Assembly: GCF_018603905.1 (NCBI RefSeq)
Contig: NZ_JAHFZZ010000046.1
Coordinates: forward strand, 1 to 40,026
Reading direction: 5' to 3'
Source: Nonomuraea sp. NEAU-A123
GTDB lineage: Bacteria > Actinomycetota > Actinomycetes > Streptosporangiales > Streptosporangiaceae
Length of the DNA stretch: 40,026 nucleotides
The notes under the pieces were generated by a model that did not search any database, had not been told where the DNA came from, and worked only from the letters and a program-made list of their open reading frames with translations. Below are positions 1 through 6,918 of this stretch, one piece after another (the stretch's first letter is position 1; every line of letters starts with the position of its first letter). The position numbers were made by a program, and so were the translations under genes.

Positions 1-100
1 GAAGGAAACACCCGGTTACATTCCGAACCCGGAAGTTAAGCTTCCCAGCGCCGATGGTACTGCACTCGGGAGGGTGTGGGAGAGTAGGTCACCGCCGGAC
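1..100 (+). rRNA. rrf: 5S ribosomal RNA, 5' end cut off by the window
   Basis: The first ~100 bases match the body of actinobacterial 5S rRNA. The loop region CCGAACCCGGAAG, the block CAGCGCCGATGGTACTGC and the GGGAGAGTAGG segment are all present. The 3' strand of helix I ends in CACCGCCGGAC near base 100. About 15-20 nt of the 5' end, including the other strand of helix I, lie outside the window. 16S and 23S should lie just to the left. The 3' end is assigned from the expected helix I pairing and could be off by one or two bases. Confidence 0.95.
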
Positions 101-115
101 AATCTTTGGTTCGGG

Positions 116-147
116 AAGGGCTCCACGCTTACGCGTGGGGCCCTTTC
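116..147 (+). terminator. Intrinsic terminator of the rRNA operon
   Basis: A 13-bp stem (AAGGGCTCCACGC at 116-128 with GCGTGGGGCCCTT at 133-145, one T-G wobble) closes a four-base loop and runs into TTTCT. It starts 16 bases after the 5S 3' end, the expected place for the rRNA operon terminator. Confidence 0.85.
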
Positions 148-687
148 TGCGTTACCGGGTCTTTTGAAGGCGACGCCCCGTCGACCAGGCAGGGTTCTGT
201 GCCAACGGGGTCATAAGGCCGACCAGCCTGAACAAGCCTATGAAGCGGCACCTCGCTTCACCTGTGCAGGGCATTTGGCTGCGATAAAGTCGGCGCGTTC
301 GATTCGCGGGCCGGACTCCCGGCCCAAGCAGTGAACGCGGGGTCGGGCGCGGCCATCACTTGTCGTGCCTCGCTCTGGGCCGGCTGTCACGACAAACCGT
401 GATTCCTCAGGAATGATCTTTACGGTCGATCAGCTACGCGAGCGATCCGATCAGCCTTTCGACCGCTGTCGTCGTCCGCATTCCATGGGAGGCGCGTGCT
501 GGGAGGCGCGTGCGCGGACGGCCCGCCTCGAGAGCCTTCACCGCCCGGAATCACGATGGCGTGATGACCCGGTCCATCTGATGAGCGGGTCAAGTTCTCG
601 TTCATGAGGATCAAGGTGGCGTGCCGTTCCTCAGGCGCGATGTCGGGTGGCCATAGAAGGGGACTCTGTCCAGTCGATGAGGTATCC
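148..687. other. Non-coding stretch between the rRNA operon and the YVTN gene
   Basis: I find no convincing gene here. The open frames lack ribosome-binding sites and recognisable protein character. One perfect 7-bp hairpin, GGGCCGG-actc-CCGGCCC, lies at 308-325 and has no T-tract. The promoter of the downstream secreted protein should be in the right half, but I cannot place -35/-10 boxes with confidence. Confidence 0.5.
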
Positions 688-1791
688 ATGCTTACGCCGT
701 TGATCAGAACCACGACCGACGATCGCCCTTCCGTACCGCCGGGCCGCTTCCGTCGAAGCGAGCAGTGGCCCCGCGTCAGACGTGCTGCTGTGGCGGTGAC
801 CATCGCGGGCGGGTTGACGGTGACATCGGTAGCCGTGCCCGCCTCGGGCGTGGCCGCCCCTCCGTTGCGAAAGTTCGTCTACGTCACCAACGCCGACTCG
901 GGCACCGTATCGGTGATCAATAGGGAGACCAACACCGTCATCGTCACCATCCCGGTCGGCGGCCTGCCCAACGATGTGGCGGCCGCTCCGGACGGCCGCC
1001 ACGGCTACGTCACCAACGGCGGCTCGAACACCGTATCGTTGATCAACAGCGTCAGAGCCACCATCCCCGTAGGCGACAGTCCCAACGGCATAGCGATCAC
1101 CCCGGATGGCGGCCGCGCCTACGTCACCAACGGCGGTTCGGACACCGTGTCGGTAGTCGACACTGCGACCAAGACCGTCATCGCCACCATCCCGGTCGGC
1201 GACCTCCCGAAGGACGTGGCGATCACTCCGGACGGCGGCCGCGCCTACGTCGTCAATCGCAGATCGGGTACCGTGACGGTGATCAACATCGCGACGAACA
1301 CCGTCATCGCCACCATCGACATCGATTGCGCCTCCCTTCCACAGAAGGTGGCGATCGCCCCGGACGGCAGCCGCGCTTACGTCACCAACGGCGGCTCCAA
1401 CAGCGTGATAGTGATCGACACAGAGACCAACGCCATCATCGGCACCATCCCGGCCGGCGACAACCCCAGTTGCGTGGCGATCACCGCGGATGGTAGCCGC
1501 GCCTACGTCGGCAGGATTCTGCGAGCAGGAACAGTGACGTCGGGTGTCGTGTCAGTGATCGACACCGCGACGAGAGTCGTCACTGGCACCATTCCGGTCG
1601 GTGAGGGTCCCGGCTGTGTGGCGATCGCTACGGACAGTGGCCGCGCTTACGTCACCAACGGCGGTTCGGACACCGTGTCGGTAGTCGACACTGCGACCAA
1701 CGCCGTCATCGCCACCATCCCCGTAGGCGACAGGCCCGAGGGCGTCTCGATTGGGACTCTCCCCGGGGGCGTGCCGGCTGGGACTCACTAA
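688..1791 (+). CDS. Secreted seven-bladed YVTN beta-propeller protein
   Basis: About 367 residues. The ATG at 688 follows ATGAGG and gives a signal-peptide-like N-terminus: an arginine cluster (RVRR), a hydrophobic stretch (AAVAVTIAGGLTVTSVA) and small residues before VAAPPLRK. An in-frame ATG at 604 would only add an unlikely leader. The mature part is seven repeats of ~42 residues, each starting YVTN or a variant (YVVN, YVGR) and containing a TVSVID strand, a TxIPVGD strand and a PDGxxAY turn. This is the YVTN/NHL-like propeller fold, so one closed seven-bladed propeller is expected outside the membrane. Blade 2 lacks about eight residues between its second and third strands. Blades 3 and 7 share 53 identical bases. 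Such proteins act in surface binding or as scaffolds; no catalytic motif is visible and the ligand is unknown. It faces the decayed P450 tail to tail. Confidence 0.85.
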   Translation: MLTPLIRTTTDDRPSVPPGRFRRSEQWPRVRRAAVAVTIAGGLTVTSVAVPASGVAAPPLRKFVYVTNADSGTVSVINRETNTVIVTIPVGGLPNDVAAAPDGRHGYVTNGGSNTVSLINSVRATIPVGDSPNGIAITPDGGRAYVTNGGSDTVSVVDTATKTVIATIPVGDLPKDVAITPDGGRAYVVNRRSGTVTVINIATNTVIATIDIDCASLPQKVAIAPDGSRAYVTNGGSNSVIVIDTETNAIIGTIPAGDNPSCVAITADGSRAYVGRILRAGTVTSGVVSVIDTATRVVTGTIPVGEGPGCVAIATDSGRAYVTNGGSDTVSVVDTATNAVIATIPVGDRPEGVSIGTLPGGVPAGTH

Positions 1792-1892
1792 GGTCCTTGG
1801 GGTGGTGTCGCGCGGCCTGAAAGTGAACTCCCCGGGCGCAACGAGCTCCTCGTAAGCCCTTGCGTCCCGTGCGCGGTAGGTCGCCGACCGCC

Positions 1893-2157
1893 TTTCGGGG
1901 AGAGGTCGTCGATCAGCGCGTCGATGATCTCTTGTATCCGCGGTCTGAGCGCTTCCACCCGCCGTGTGGTGAAAGCCTTCTGCGTTAGTTTGCGGAGCCC
2001 GGTGTGATCGGGAAGGTCGGTGTTGAGCATGTGCCGTCCGCCGAAACCCGCCTGTCGCTCAGGCGGGTGCGCTGGAGAGCCCGGGATCGGCCAGCAGAGC
2101 GCGTACGGTGTCATATTTCGTGATCACCACGGTCTGCCCGCTGCCGGGTTCGCTCAC
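1893..2157 (-). pseudogene. Cytochrome P450 remnant, frameshifted and truncated
   Basis: Reading starts at a GTG (2157) that overlaps the stop of the MFS gene as GTGA, so it was once a translationally coupled member of that operon. The first ~33 residues (VVITKYDTVRALLADPGLS) look like a bacterial class I P450 N-terminus. That frame stops at 2059. Homology resumes in another frame with GGRHMLNTDLPDHTGLRKL and VEALRPRIQEIIDALIDDL, the conserved block leading into helix C and beyond, and fades near 1893. The I-helix, the ExxR motif and the haem-cysteine loop are all absent, so the product cannot be a P450. One frameshift near 2060-2085 and loss of roughly three quarters of the gene are needed to explain this. 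No substrate can be inferred. Confidence 0.8.
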
Positions 2158-3584
2158 GTTGCTGTCTTTCCTGGCACTGGGTGATTGACCGTCCGAGGCA
2201 GCGCGGTCATCTGCGCCACCAGGACGATGGCGGCCGGCACTCCCCAGCTGAGGACGTCGGGGATGGCCGCAGCCGTCGCCTGTGGGCTGGGGGCGTGGCC
2301 CTGGAGTTCTCGGGTGAGCAGGTTTCCGAAGACCGAGACCCCGAGCGAGAGACCGAGGCCGCGGATGGACACTGTGGCGGAGGTGGTGGCGGCCAGGTCG
2401 GCGGGGGAGGCCGCGTTCTGTGCGACCACCACCAGGTTCTGCATCAGCAGCCCGAAGCCGGCGCCCAGCACGCCGAGCTCCAGGGCGAGCAGCGCGTAGG
2501 GGGTGCCGGCATCGAGCCGGCTCAGCAGGGCGAACCCCAGCACGACTATGGCCGAGCCGACGAGCAGGTAGGGCTTGAATCGGCCGCCGGCGCCGATGCG
2601 GGCACCGGCCAGAGAGGACACCGCCATGAACGTGATGACGTACGGATTGAGTGCGAGGCCGGCCTGGGTGGCCCCCATGCCGTACGCGGTCTGCAGATAC
2701 GTGGGCAGGTAGACGATCGAGCCGCCGAGCAGCGCGCCGAGTAACCCGGTGGCGGGCAGGACCACCCGCAGGGCCCGGTTGGCGAACAGCCGTGGCGGGA
2801 TCAATGGGTTGGCCGCCCGCCGTTGCCACCATACGAACAGCGCCAGCAGCGCCGCGAAGGCCCCGATCAGTACGAGGATCACGGGGGATGTCCATGCGCG
2901 GGTGCGGCCGCCCCATTCGGCCACCAGCAGCAGGCTGACCGTCGCGCCCGCGAGCAGGACGGCCCCGGCGACGTCGACCTTGCCGCCCCCGCCTGACTTG
3001 GGCAGCCGGAGCGCGTACGCGATGAGGGCCATGCTGAGCAGGCCGAGGGGCAGGTTGATGTAGAAGATCCAGCGCCAGCCCACGGTATCGGTGATCAGGC
3101 CGCCGGCGAGCGGGCCACCCACGCTGGCGACGGCGAAGACGCCGCCGGTGAGGCCCTGGACCCTGCTGCGCAGGCGCTGCGGATACAGCTCTGACAGGGA
3201 GATCGTCGGGAGGACGAACAGCGCGCCGGCGCCGATGCCTTGCAGGGTCCTGGCGGCCACCAGTTGGGGCATGGTCTGTGCCACGCCGCACAGCGCGGAG
3301 CCCGCGACGAAGACGGCCACCGCGGTGATGAACACCGTGCGCCGGCCGAACCGGTCACTGATGCGGCCGTAGAGCGCGCCGGTCGCGGTCGAGGCCAGCA
3401 CATAGGAGGTGATGATCCAGCCGATCGCGTCCATGCCGCCCAGGTCCGCGGCGATGTCGGGCAGCGCGATGGCCACTACCGTCTGGTCCAGGACCGACAG
3501 CAGCATGCCGATCAGGAGTCCGGCCGTGGCGAGCGGAATGTTGCTCGCCGCAGGCGGGGCGTCGGACGTGAGTTCTGCGGACAC
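2154..3584 (-). CDS. DHA2-family (EmrB/QacA-like) MFS drug efflux transporter
   Basis: 476 residues from a GTG at 3584, five bases after the stop of the flavoprotein gene and preceded by GAGG. An earlier in-frame ATG would run far into the upstream gene and was rejected. Motif D1 of 14-TM drug:H+ antiporters is clear (LDQTVVAIALPDIAADLGG), followed by motif A (GRISDRFGRR) and a motif C region (ASVGGPLAGGLITD). Length and hydrophobic pattern fit 14 membrane helices. The family exports lipophilic drugs and dyes in exchange for protons. It is the second gene of a MerR-linked unit (flavoprotein, pump, P450 remnant), which suggests self-protection or export of a small molecule. Substrate unknown. 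Confidence 0.88.
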   Translation of the reverse strand: MSAELTSDAPPAASNIPLATAGLLIGMLLSVLDQTVVAIALPDIAADLGGMDAIGWIITSYVLASTATGALYGRISDRFGRRTVFITAVAVFVAGSALCGVAQTMPQLVAARTLQGIGAGALFVLPTISLSELYPQRLRSRVQGLTGGVFAVASVGGPLAGGLITDTVGWRWIFYINLPLGLLSMALIAYALRLPKSGGGGKVDVAGAVLLAGATVSLLLVAEWGGRTRAWTSPVILVLIGAFAALLALFVWWQRRAANPLIPPRLFANRALRVVLPATGLLGALLGGSIVYLPTYLQTAYGMGATQAGLALNPYVITFMAVSSLAGARIGAGGRFKPYLLVGSAIVVLGFALLSRLDAGTPYALLALELGVLGAGFGLLMQNLVVVAQNAASPADLAATTSATVSIRGLGLSLGVSVFGNLLTRELQGHAPSPQATAAAIPDVLSWGVPAAIVLVAQMTALPRTVNHPVPGKTAT

Positions 3585-3589
3585 GACCC

Positions 3590-4534
3590 TCAGCCCTTCG
3601 CTCGCGCGAGCGGATTGGGCAGGTCGAAGTCGGCACAGAGCAGATCCTGGTCGATGACCGAGCCGGCGACGGTACCGCTCGCCGCGGCGGCGATGACCGC
3701 GGCCAGTGGCATCGGTACGGTGGCCCGCCGCGCCATGTCGCCCGCCGCGTACACGCCCGGCACGCTGGTCTGGCCGAACTCGTTCACCTCCACGCACCCA
3801 TCGGCGAAGGACGTGCACCCGAGGCGGATGGCCAGGTCGGAGCGCTGGCGCGGCACGTTGACGATGAACACCGCGTCCCTGGAGAGCGGCCGGCCGCTCT
3901 CGAACACGATCTGCTCAAGCCGGTCACCCGTCGCCTCCATTCGGGTGATGGCTTCGCATCGCACGGTGACGCCGTTCGATTCCAGCTTCGCCCGCAGCGC
4001 GGGGTCGAGCGGTTCGCCGCCGGTGCAGAGCGCGACGTCGGCGGCGAAGCGGCTTAGTTGCAGCGCCAGCCGTACCCGGGCGGGCTCCGCGCCGATCACC
4101 GCGACCGGCTTCCCGGTGCACTCATAGCCGTGGCAGTAAGGACAGTGGAAGGCGGATCGACCCCACAGCGCTTCGACCCCGCGCGGGCCTGGAAGCTCGT
4201 CGACCAGCCCGGTGGCCAGCAGGAGCCGCCGCGAGTTCGCCGTACCGCCGTCGGACAGATCCAGTTGGAAGCCGCCCTCGTCCACAATGTGGATGCCGGT
4301 CACCGTCTCGGCGCGGATCTGAACGGCCGGATAGGCCGACAGCTCCTCGCGGCCGAGCTTGCGCAACTCGGCAGGCGGCGTGCCGTCCCGGGTCAGGAAA
4401 TTGTGCACCGCCTCGGCCGGGGCGTTGCGGCCTTCCCCGGCATCCAGCAGGAGCACCAGACGGTGGCTCCGTCCCAGGGTCAGGGCGGCGGCCATACCGG
4501 CCGGGCCGCCGCCGACTATGACAACGTCGAACAT
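3590..4534 (-). CDS. Thioredoxin-reductase-like FAD/NAD(P)H disulfide oxidoreductase
   Basis: 314 residues. The ATG at 4534 is preceded by TTGGAGG at good spacing; an upstream in-frame ATG has no such site. The FAD-binding GxGxxG (VVIVGGGPAGMAA, residues 4-16) is followed by a redox-type CPYC at 131-134 (CPYCHGYE), a degenerate second dinucleotide site (VAVIGAEPA) and the C-terminal FAD motif (GVYAAGDMA). This is the thioredoxin-reductase fold. CPYC differs from the canonical CATC, and the CHGYE variant is common in non-thioredoxin relatives, including dithiol oxidases of secondary metabolism. It is divergent from a cysteine-bearing MerR regulator and five bases upstream of an efflux pump, so a redox step linked to drug handling is a fair inference. 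The substrate is not shown. Confidence 0.88.
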   Translation of the reverse strand: MFDVVIVGGGPAGMAAALTLGRSHRLVLLLDAGEGRNAPAEAVHNFLTRDGTPPAELRKLGREELSAYPAVQIRAETVTGIHIVDEGGFQLDLSDGGTANSRRLLLATGLVDELPGPRGVEALWGRSAFHCPYCHGYECTGKPVAVIGAEPARVRLALQLSRFAADVALCTGGEPLDPALRAKLESNGVTVRCEAITRMEATGDRLEQIVFESGRPLSRDAVFIVNVPRQRSDLAIRLGCTSFADGCVEVNEFGQTSVPGVYAAGDMARRATVPMPLAAVIAAAASGTVAGSVIDQDLLCADFDLPNPLARAKG

Positions 4535-4594
4535 GTCTGCCTCCAAGAGCGGTCGTTGCTTGACTCGGAGGCAAGTCTGCAAGTTAATGTCAAC
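4535..4594. promoter_or_regulatory. Divergent promoter region with a MerR-type dyad
   Basis: The 60-bp gap between the flavoprotein and MerR genes must hold both promoters. It contains CTTG-N9-CAAG at 4559-4575. On the plus strand TTGACT (4560-4565) and TTAATG (4584-4589) are 18 bp apart, close to the long 19-bp spacer typical of MerR-controlled promoters, with the dyad inside the spacer. On the minus strand TTGACA (4593-4588) is a good -35 but I see no good -10. The arrangement fits MerR autoregulation plus control of the flavoprotein-pump operon. Boxes are by eye. Confidence 0.5.
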
Positions 4595-5023
4595 ATGAAG
4601 TCAAGCGATTCCATGCGCATCGGGGAGCTCGCCGAGCGGTTCGATCTCGCGCCGCACGTGCTGCGCCATTGGGAGGCGATGGGTCTGCTGACTCCGGCTG
4701 CCAGAGTGAACGGCCGCCGCCGCTACACGCGCGACCACGTCATCCGCGTCATGACGATCATCCGTGCCAAGGGCGGAGGGATGAGCCTGGAGCAGATCCG
4801 GGAGGTGCTCAACGTCAGCGGCCAGACCGAGCGTCGGGCGCTCCTCCAGCGGCATCACGCGGAGCTGGAGCAACGGCTCGCGGAGATATCGGCGTCCAAG
4901 AAGCTGATCGAGCACCTCATGGAGTGCGGCGCGGACGACTTCACCCAGTGCCCCGACTACCGGCGCATGGTAGAACGTTCGGCCGGGCTGCAGAGCCTCG
5001 ACGAGGCCGAGTGCGTGATCTGA
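4595..5023 (+). CDS. MerR-family transcriptional regulator
   Basis: 142 residues from ATG 4595; an ATG at 4613 (MRIGELAERF) is an equally possible start. Neither has a strong ribosome-binding site, and a leaderless transcript is possible. The N-terminus is the MerR winged helix-turn-helix (RIGELAERFDLAPHVLRHWE and the GRRRYTRDHVIRVM wing). A coiled-coil dimerisation helix follows (ERRALLQRHHAELEQRLAEI), then a short C-terminal region with three cysteines (MECG, TQCP, AECV). Such cysteines often sense metals, oxidants or electrophiles in this family, but they do not match the CueR, SoxR or MerR signatures exactly. It is divergent from the flavoprotein-efflux operon and probably regulates it, in line with the dyad in the shared promoter region. 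Confidence 0.88.
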   Translation: MKSSDSMRIGELAERFDLAPHVLRHWEAMGLLTPAARVNGRRRYTRDHVIRVMTIIRAKGGGMSLEQIREVLNVSGQTERRALLQRHHAELEQRLAEISASKKLIEHLMECGADDFTQCPDYRRMVERSAGLQSLDEAECVI

Positions 5024-5100
5024 ACGGTGTTCCAGCCGACAGGGTCCATATCCCGAGGCCCTAGCATGGAACCCGAAGATCAGAGCTGGGGAGAGTCACA

Positions 5101-5580
5101 GTGACGACCGAAACCGACCTGCGGCACCTGCGTCGATGCGTGGAGTTGGCGACGCAGGCGTTGGAGGTGGGGGATGAGCCGTTCGGGTCCGTGCTTGTCT
5201 CGGCTGACGGGGTCGTGCTCGCCGAGGACCACAACCATGTGGCCTCCGGCGACAACACCCGGCACCCGGAGTTCGAGCTGGCTCGCTGGGCTGCGGCGCA
5301 CCTGGCGGTGGACGAGCGGGCGGCCGCGACGGTCTACACCTCTGGGGAGCACTGCCCGATGTGCGCCGCCGCGCACGGGTGGGTCGGGCTGGGGCGCATC
5401 GTGTACGCGAGCTCGTCGGAGCAGCTTGCCGGGTGGCTCGCCGAGCTGGGTGTTCCCGCGCCGCCGGTGCGGACGCTGCCCATCCAGCAGGTCGTGCCCG
5501 ACGCCGTGGTGGAGGGGCCGGTGCCGGAGCTCGCGGCGCAGGTGCGCGAGCTGCACCGCCGCCGTCACAGCGCTCCCTGA
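5101..5580 (+). CDS. Nucleoside/nucleobase deaminase, CDA/dCMP deaminase superfamily
   Basis: 159 residues from a GTG at 5101, preceded by GGGGAGAG. The zinc site of the cytidine deaminase-like fold is present: HPE at residues 55-57 (histidine zinc ligand and catalytic proton-shuttle glutamate) and EHCPMC with Cys85 and Cys88. The HPE form in place of HAE, and the arrangement TSGEHCPMCAAAHGW, are typical of a conserved actinobacterial nucleoside deaminase group related to guanine and cytosine deaminases and to TadA. The length is that of a free-standing metabolic deaminase. The substrate base cannot be told from the sequence. It sits alone between a MerR gene and a convergent PhzF-like gene, with 28 bases between the two stops. 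Confidence 0.85.
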   Translation: MTTETDLRHLRRCVELATQALEVGDEPFGSVLVSADGVVLAEDHNHVASGDNTRHPEFELARWAAAHLAVDERAAATVYTSGEHCPMCAAAHGWVGLGRIVYASSSEQLAGWLAELGVPAPPVRTLPIQQVVPDAVVEGPVPELAAQVRELHRRRHSAP

Positions 5581-5608
5581 GGTGCCGGTACGGGCTCGGC
5601 AGGCCCCC

Positions 5609-6373
5609 TCAAACGTGGAGTTCTCCCGACAGCACCGTGACCGCTCGCCCCGAGAGATGGACGCGGTCCCCGTCCAACCGCACGTGCACCAGCCCGCCCC
5701 GAGCCGACAGCTGCGCGCCCACCATGGTGCGCAGTCCCAGCCGCTCCCCCCAGTAGGGCGCCAGCGCGCAGTGCGCCGATCCTGTCACCGGATCTTCCGG
5801 CACCCCCACGTTCGGCGCGAAGAAGCGTGACACGAAGTCGGTCGACGACCCCTTCGCCGTGACGATCACGCCACGGGCCCGCACTTGGGCCAATGCCGCG
5901 ATGTCCGGCGTGAGTGACCGTATCGCCGCCTCCGATTCCAGCTCTACGACCAGGTCGAGATTGCTCGTCCCGACCTGCACCGGAGCAGCTCCGAGCGCTT
6001 TTTCCAACCCGTCGGGAACGGCTGCCGGCGTCACTTCCTTCGCCGGGAAATCCATCGTGATCATGCCGTCGGCCATGCGATTCACGGTGAGTGTTCCGCC
6101 GGCCGTACTGAATTCGAGCTGACCGCCGGCCGCACCTGTGGAATAGAGCACATGTGCGGTGGCCAGCGTGGCGTGCCCGCAGAGGGAGACCTCGACCGCG
6201 GGGGTGAACCAGCGGAGCGAATCGCCGAGCAGGAAGGCGGTCTCCGACAGGTTCATCTCCGTGGCCACTGCCTGCATCCATGACTCAGGAACCGGGGACT
6301 CCAGCAGGCACACCGCGGCTGGATTGCCCCGGAAAGAAGTGTCGGTGAAGGCATCTACAGTGAACACGCGCAT
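5609..6373 (-). CDS. PhzF-family isomerase-like protein
   Basis: 254 residues, starting at ATG 6373 with the family-typical MRVFTVDAFTDTSFRGNPAA. The catalytic glutamate of PhzF enzymes is present as Glu44 in NLSETAF. The C-terminal half carries the repeated hot-dog-like lobe with DPVTGSAHCALAP. PhzF isomerises trans-2,3-dihydro-3-hydroxyanthranilate in phenazine synthesis, but most homologues, like this solitary one, lie outside phenazine clusters and have unknown substrates. Length is slightly below the usual 260-300 residues. No other phenazine genes are near. Annotation should stay at family level. Confidence 0.85.
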   Translation of the reverse strand: MRVFTVDAFTDTSFRGNPAAVCLLESPVPESWMQAVATEMNLSETAFLLGDSLRWFTPAVEVSLCGHATLATAHVLYSTGAAGGQLEFSTAGGTLTVNRMADGMITMDFPAKEVTPAAVPDGLEKALGAAPVQVGTSNLDLVVELESEAAIRSLTPDIAALAQVRARGVIVTAKGSSTDFVSRFFAPNVGVPEDPVTGSAHCALAPYWGERLGLRTMVGAQLSARGGLVHVRLDGDRVHLSGRAVTVLSGELHV

Positions 6374-6537
6374 GTATCGAGGCTATCGGGGGAGAGATAT
6401 CCAGGTGAAACCGGGACGCTAGCCGTACAAAATGGAATTAGTTGTGGGCGTGTCGCATGGCGAACTTCTCGGCGTCGGTTACCGTCCAATAGTGGGACGA
6501 GCCGATTGCGGTGAGTTCCTGAGGAAAGGACAAGCCG

Positions 6538-6918
6538 ATGGGGGCAGTGCGCAAGGTGGTGAGCTACCTTGGCCTGGGCGGTATCGACCACTACGACGAC
6601 GGCTACGACGACGAGCAGTACGAAGAGGACTACATGCCGGCGGCGGAGCGGGCGGCGAGGCGCTGGCGTTCGACCGCCGACTCGTCACGAATCGTGATGG
6701 TTCAGCCGCTTAAGTATAACGACGCGCCGATGATCGGGCAGCACTTCCGTGAAGGCCAGACGGTGATCATGGATGTGACGGGCATGCCGATGCCGGAGGC
6801 GACCAGGATGGTCGACTTCGCGGCCGGCCTCGCCTATGGCTGCGAGGGGCGGATCGAGCGCATCGCCGACCGGGTGTTCCTGCTTGCGCCGGCCCACGTG
6901 GAGATCGAGAGCTCCTAA
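6538..6918 (+). CDS. sepF: SepF-like cell division protein
   Basis: 126 residues. ATG 6538 follows GAGGAAAGGA. The N-terminus (MGAVRKVVSYLGLG) is the SepF amphipathic membrane-binding helix. A short acidic, tyrosine-rich linker follows (DDGYDDEQYEEDY), then the SepF/DUF552 core (PLKYNDAPMIGQHFREGQTVIMDVT, ARRMV-like helix, GLAYGCEGRIERI). SepF anchors FtsZ polymers to the membrane at the division site. The main actinobacterial sepF lies in the ftsZ-ylmD-ylmE division cluster. This copy stands alone and has a much shorter linker than mycobacterial SepF (~218 aa), so it is probably a paralogue of the SflA/SflB type known from Streptomyces. Its stop overlaps by four bases the stop of the convergent membrane protein gene. 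Confidence 0.88.
   Translation: MGAVRKVVSYLGLGGIDHYDDGYDDEQYEEDYMPAAERAARRWRSTADSSRIVMVQPLKYNDAPMIGQHFREGQTVIMDVTGMPMPEATRMVDFAAGLAYGCEGRIERIADRVFLLAPAHVEIESS

Noticed and set aside
298..306. GTTCGATTC resembles a tRNA T-loop
   Set aside because: No D-arm or anticodon arm at proper distance upstream and no 3' acceptor strand.
4058..4594. Upstream extension of the MerR reading frame to 4058
   Set aside because: It is antisense to the flavoprotein gene; MerR homology begins only at 4595-4613.
5609..6373. Phenazine biosynthesis gene phzF
   Set aside because: Only the family is supported; no other phz genes are present, so no pathway claim is made.
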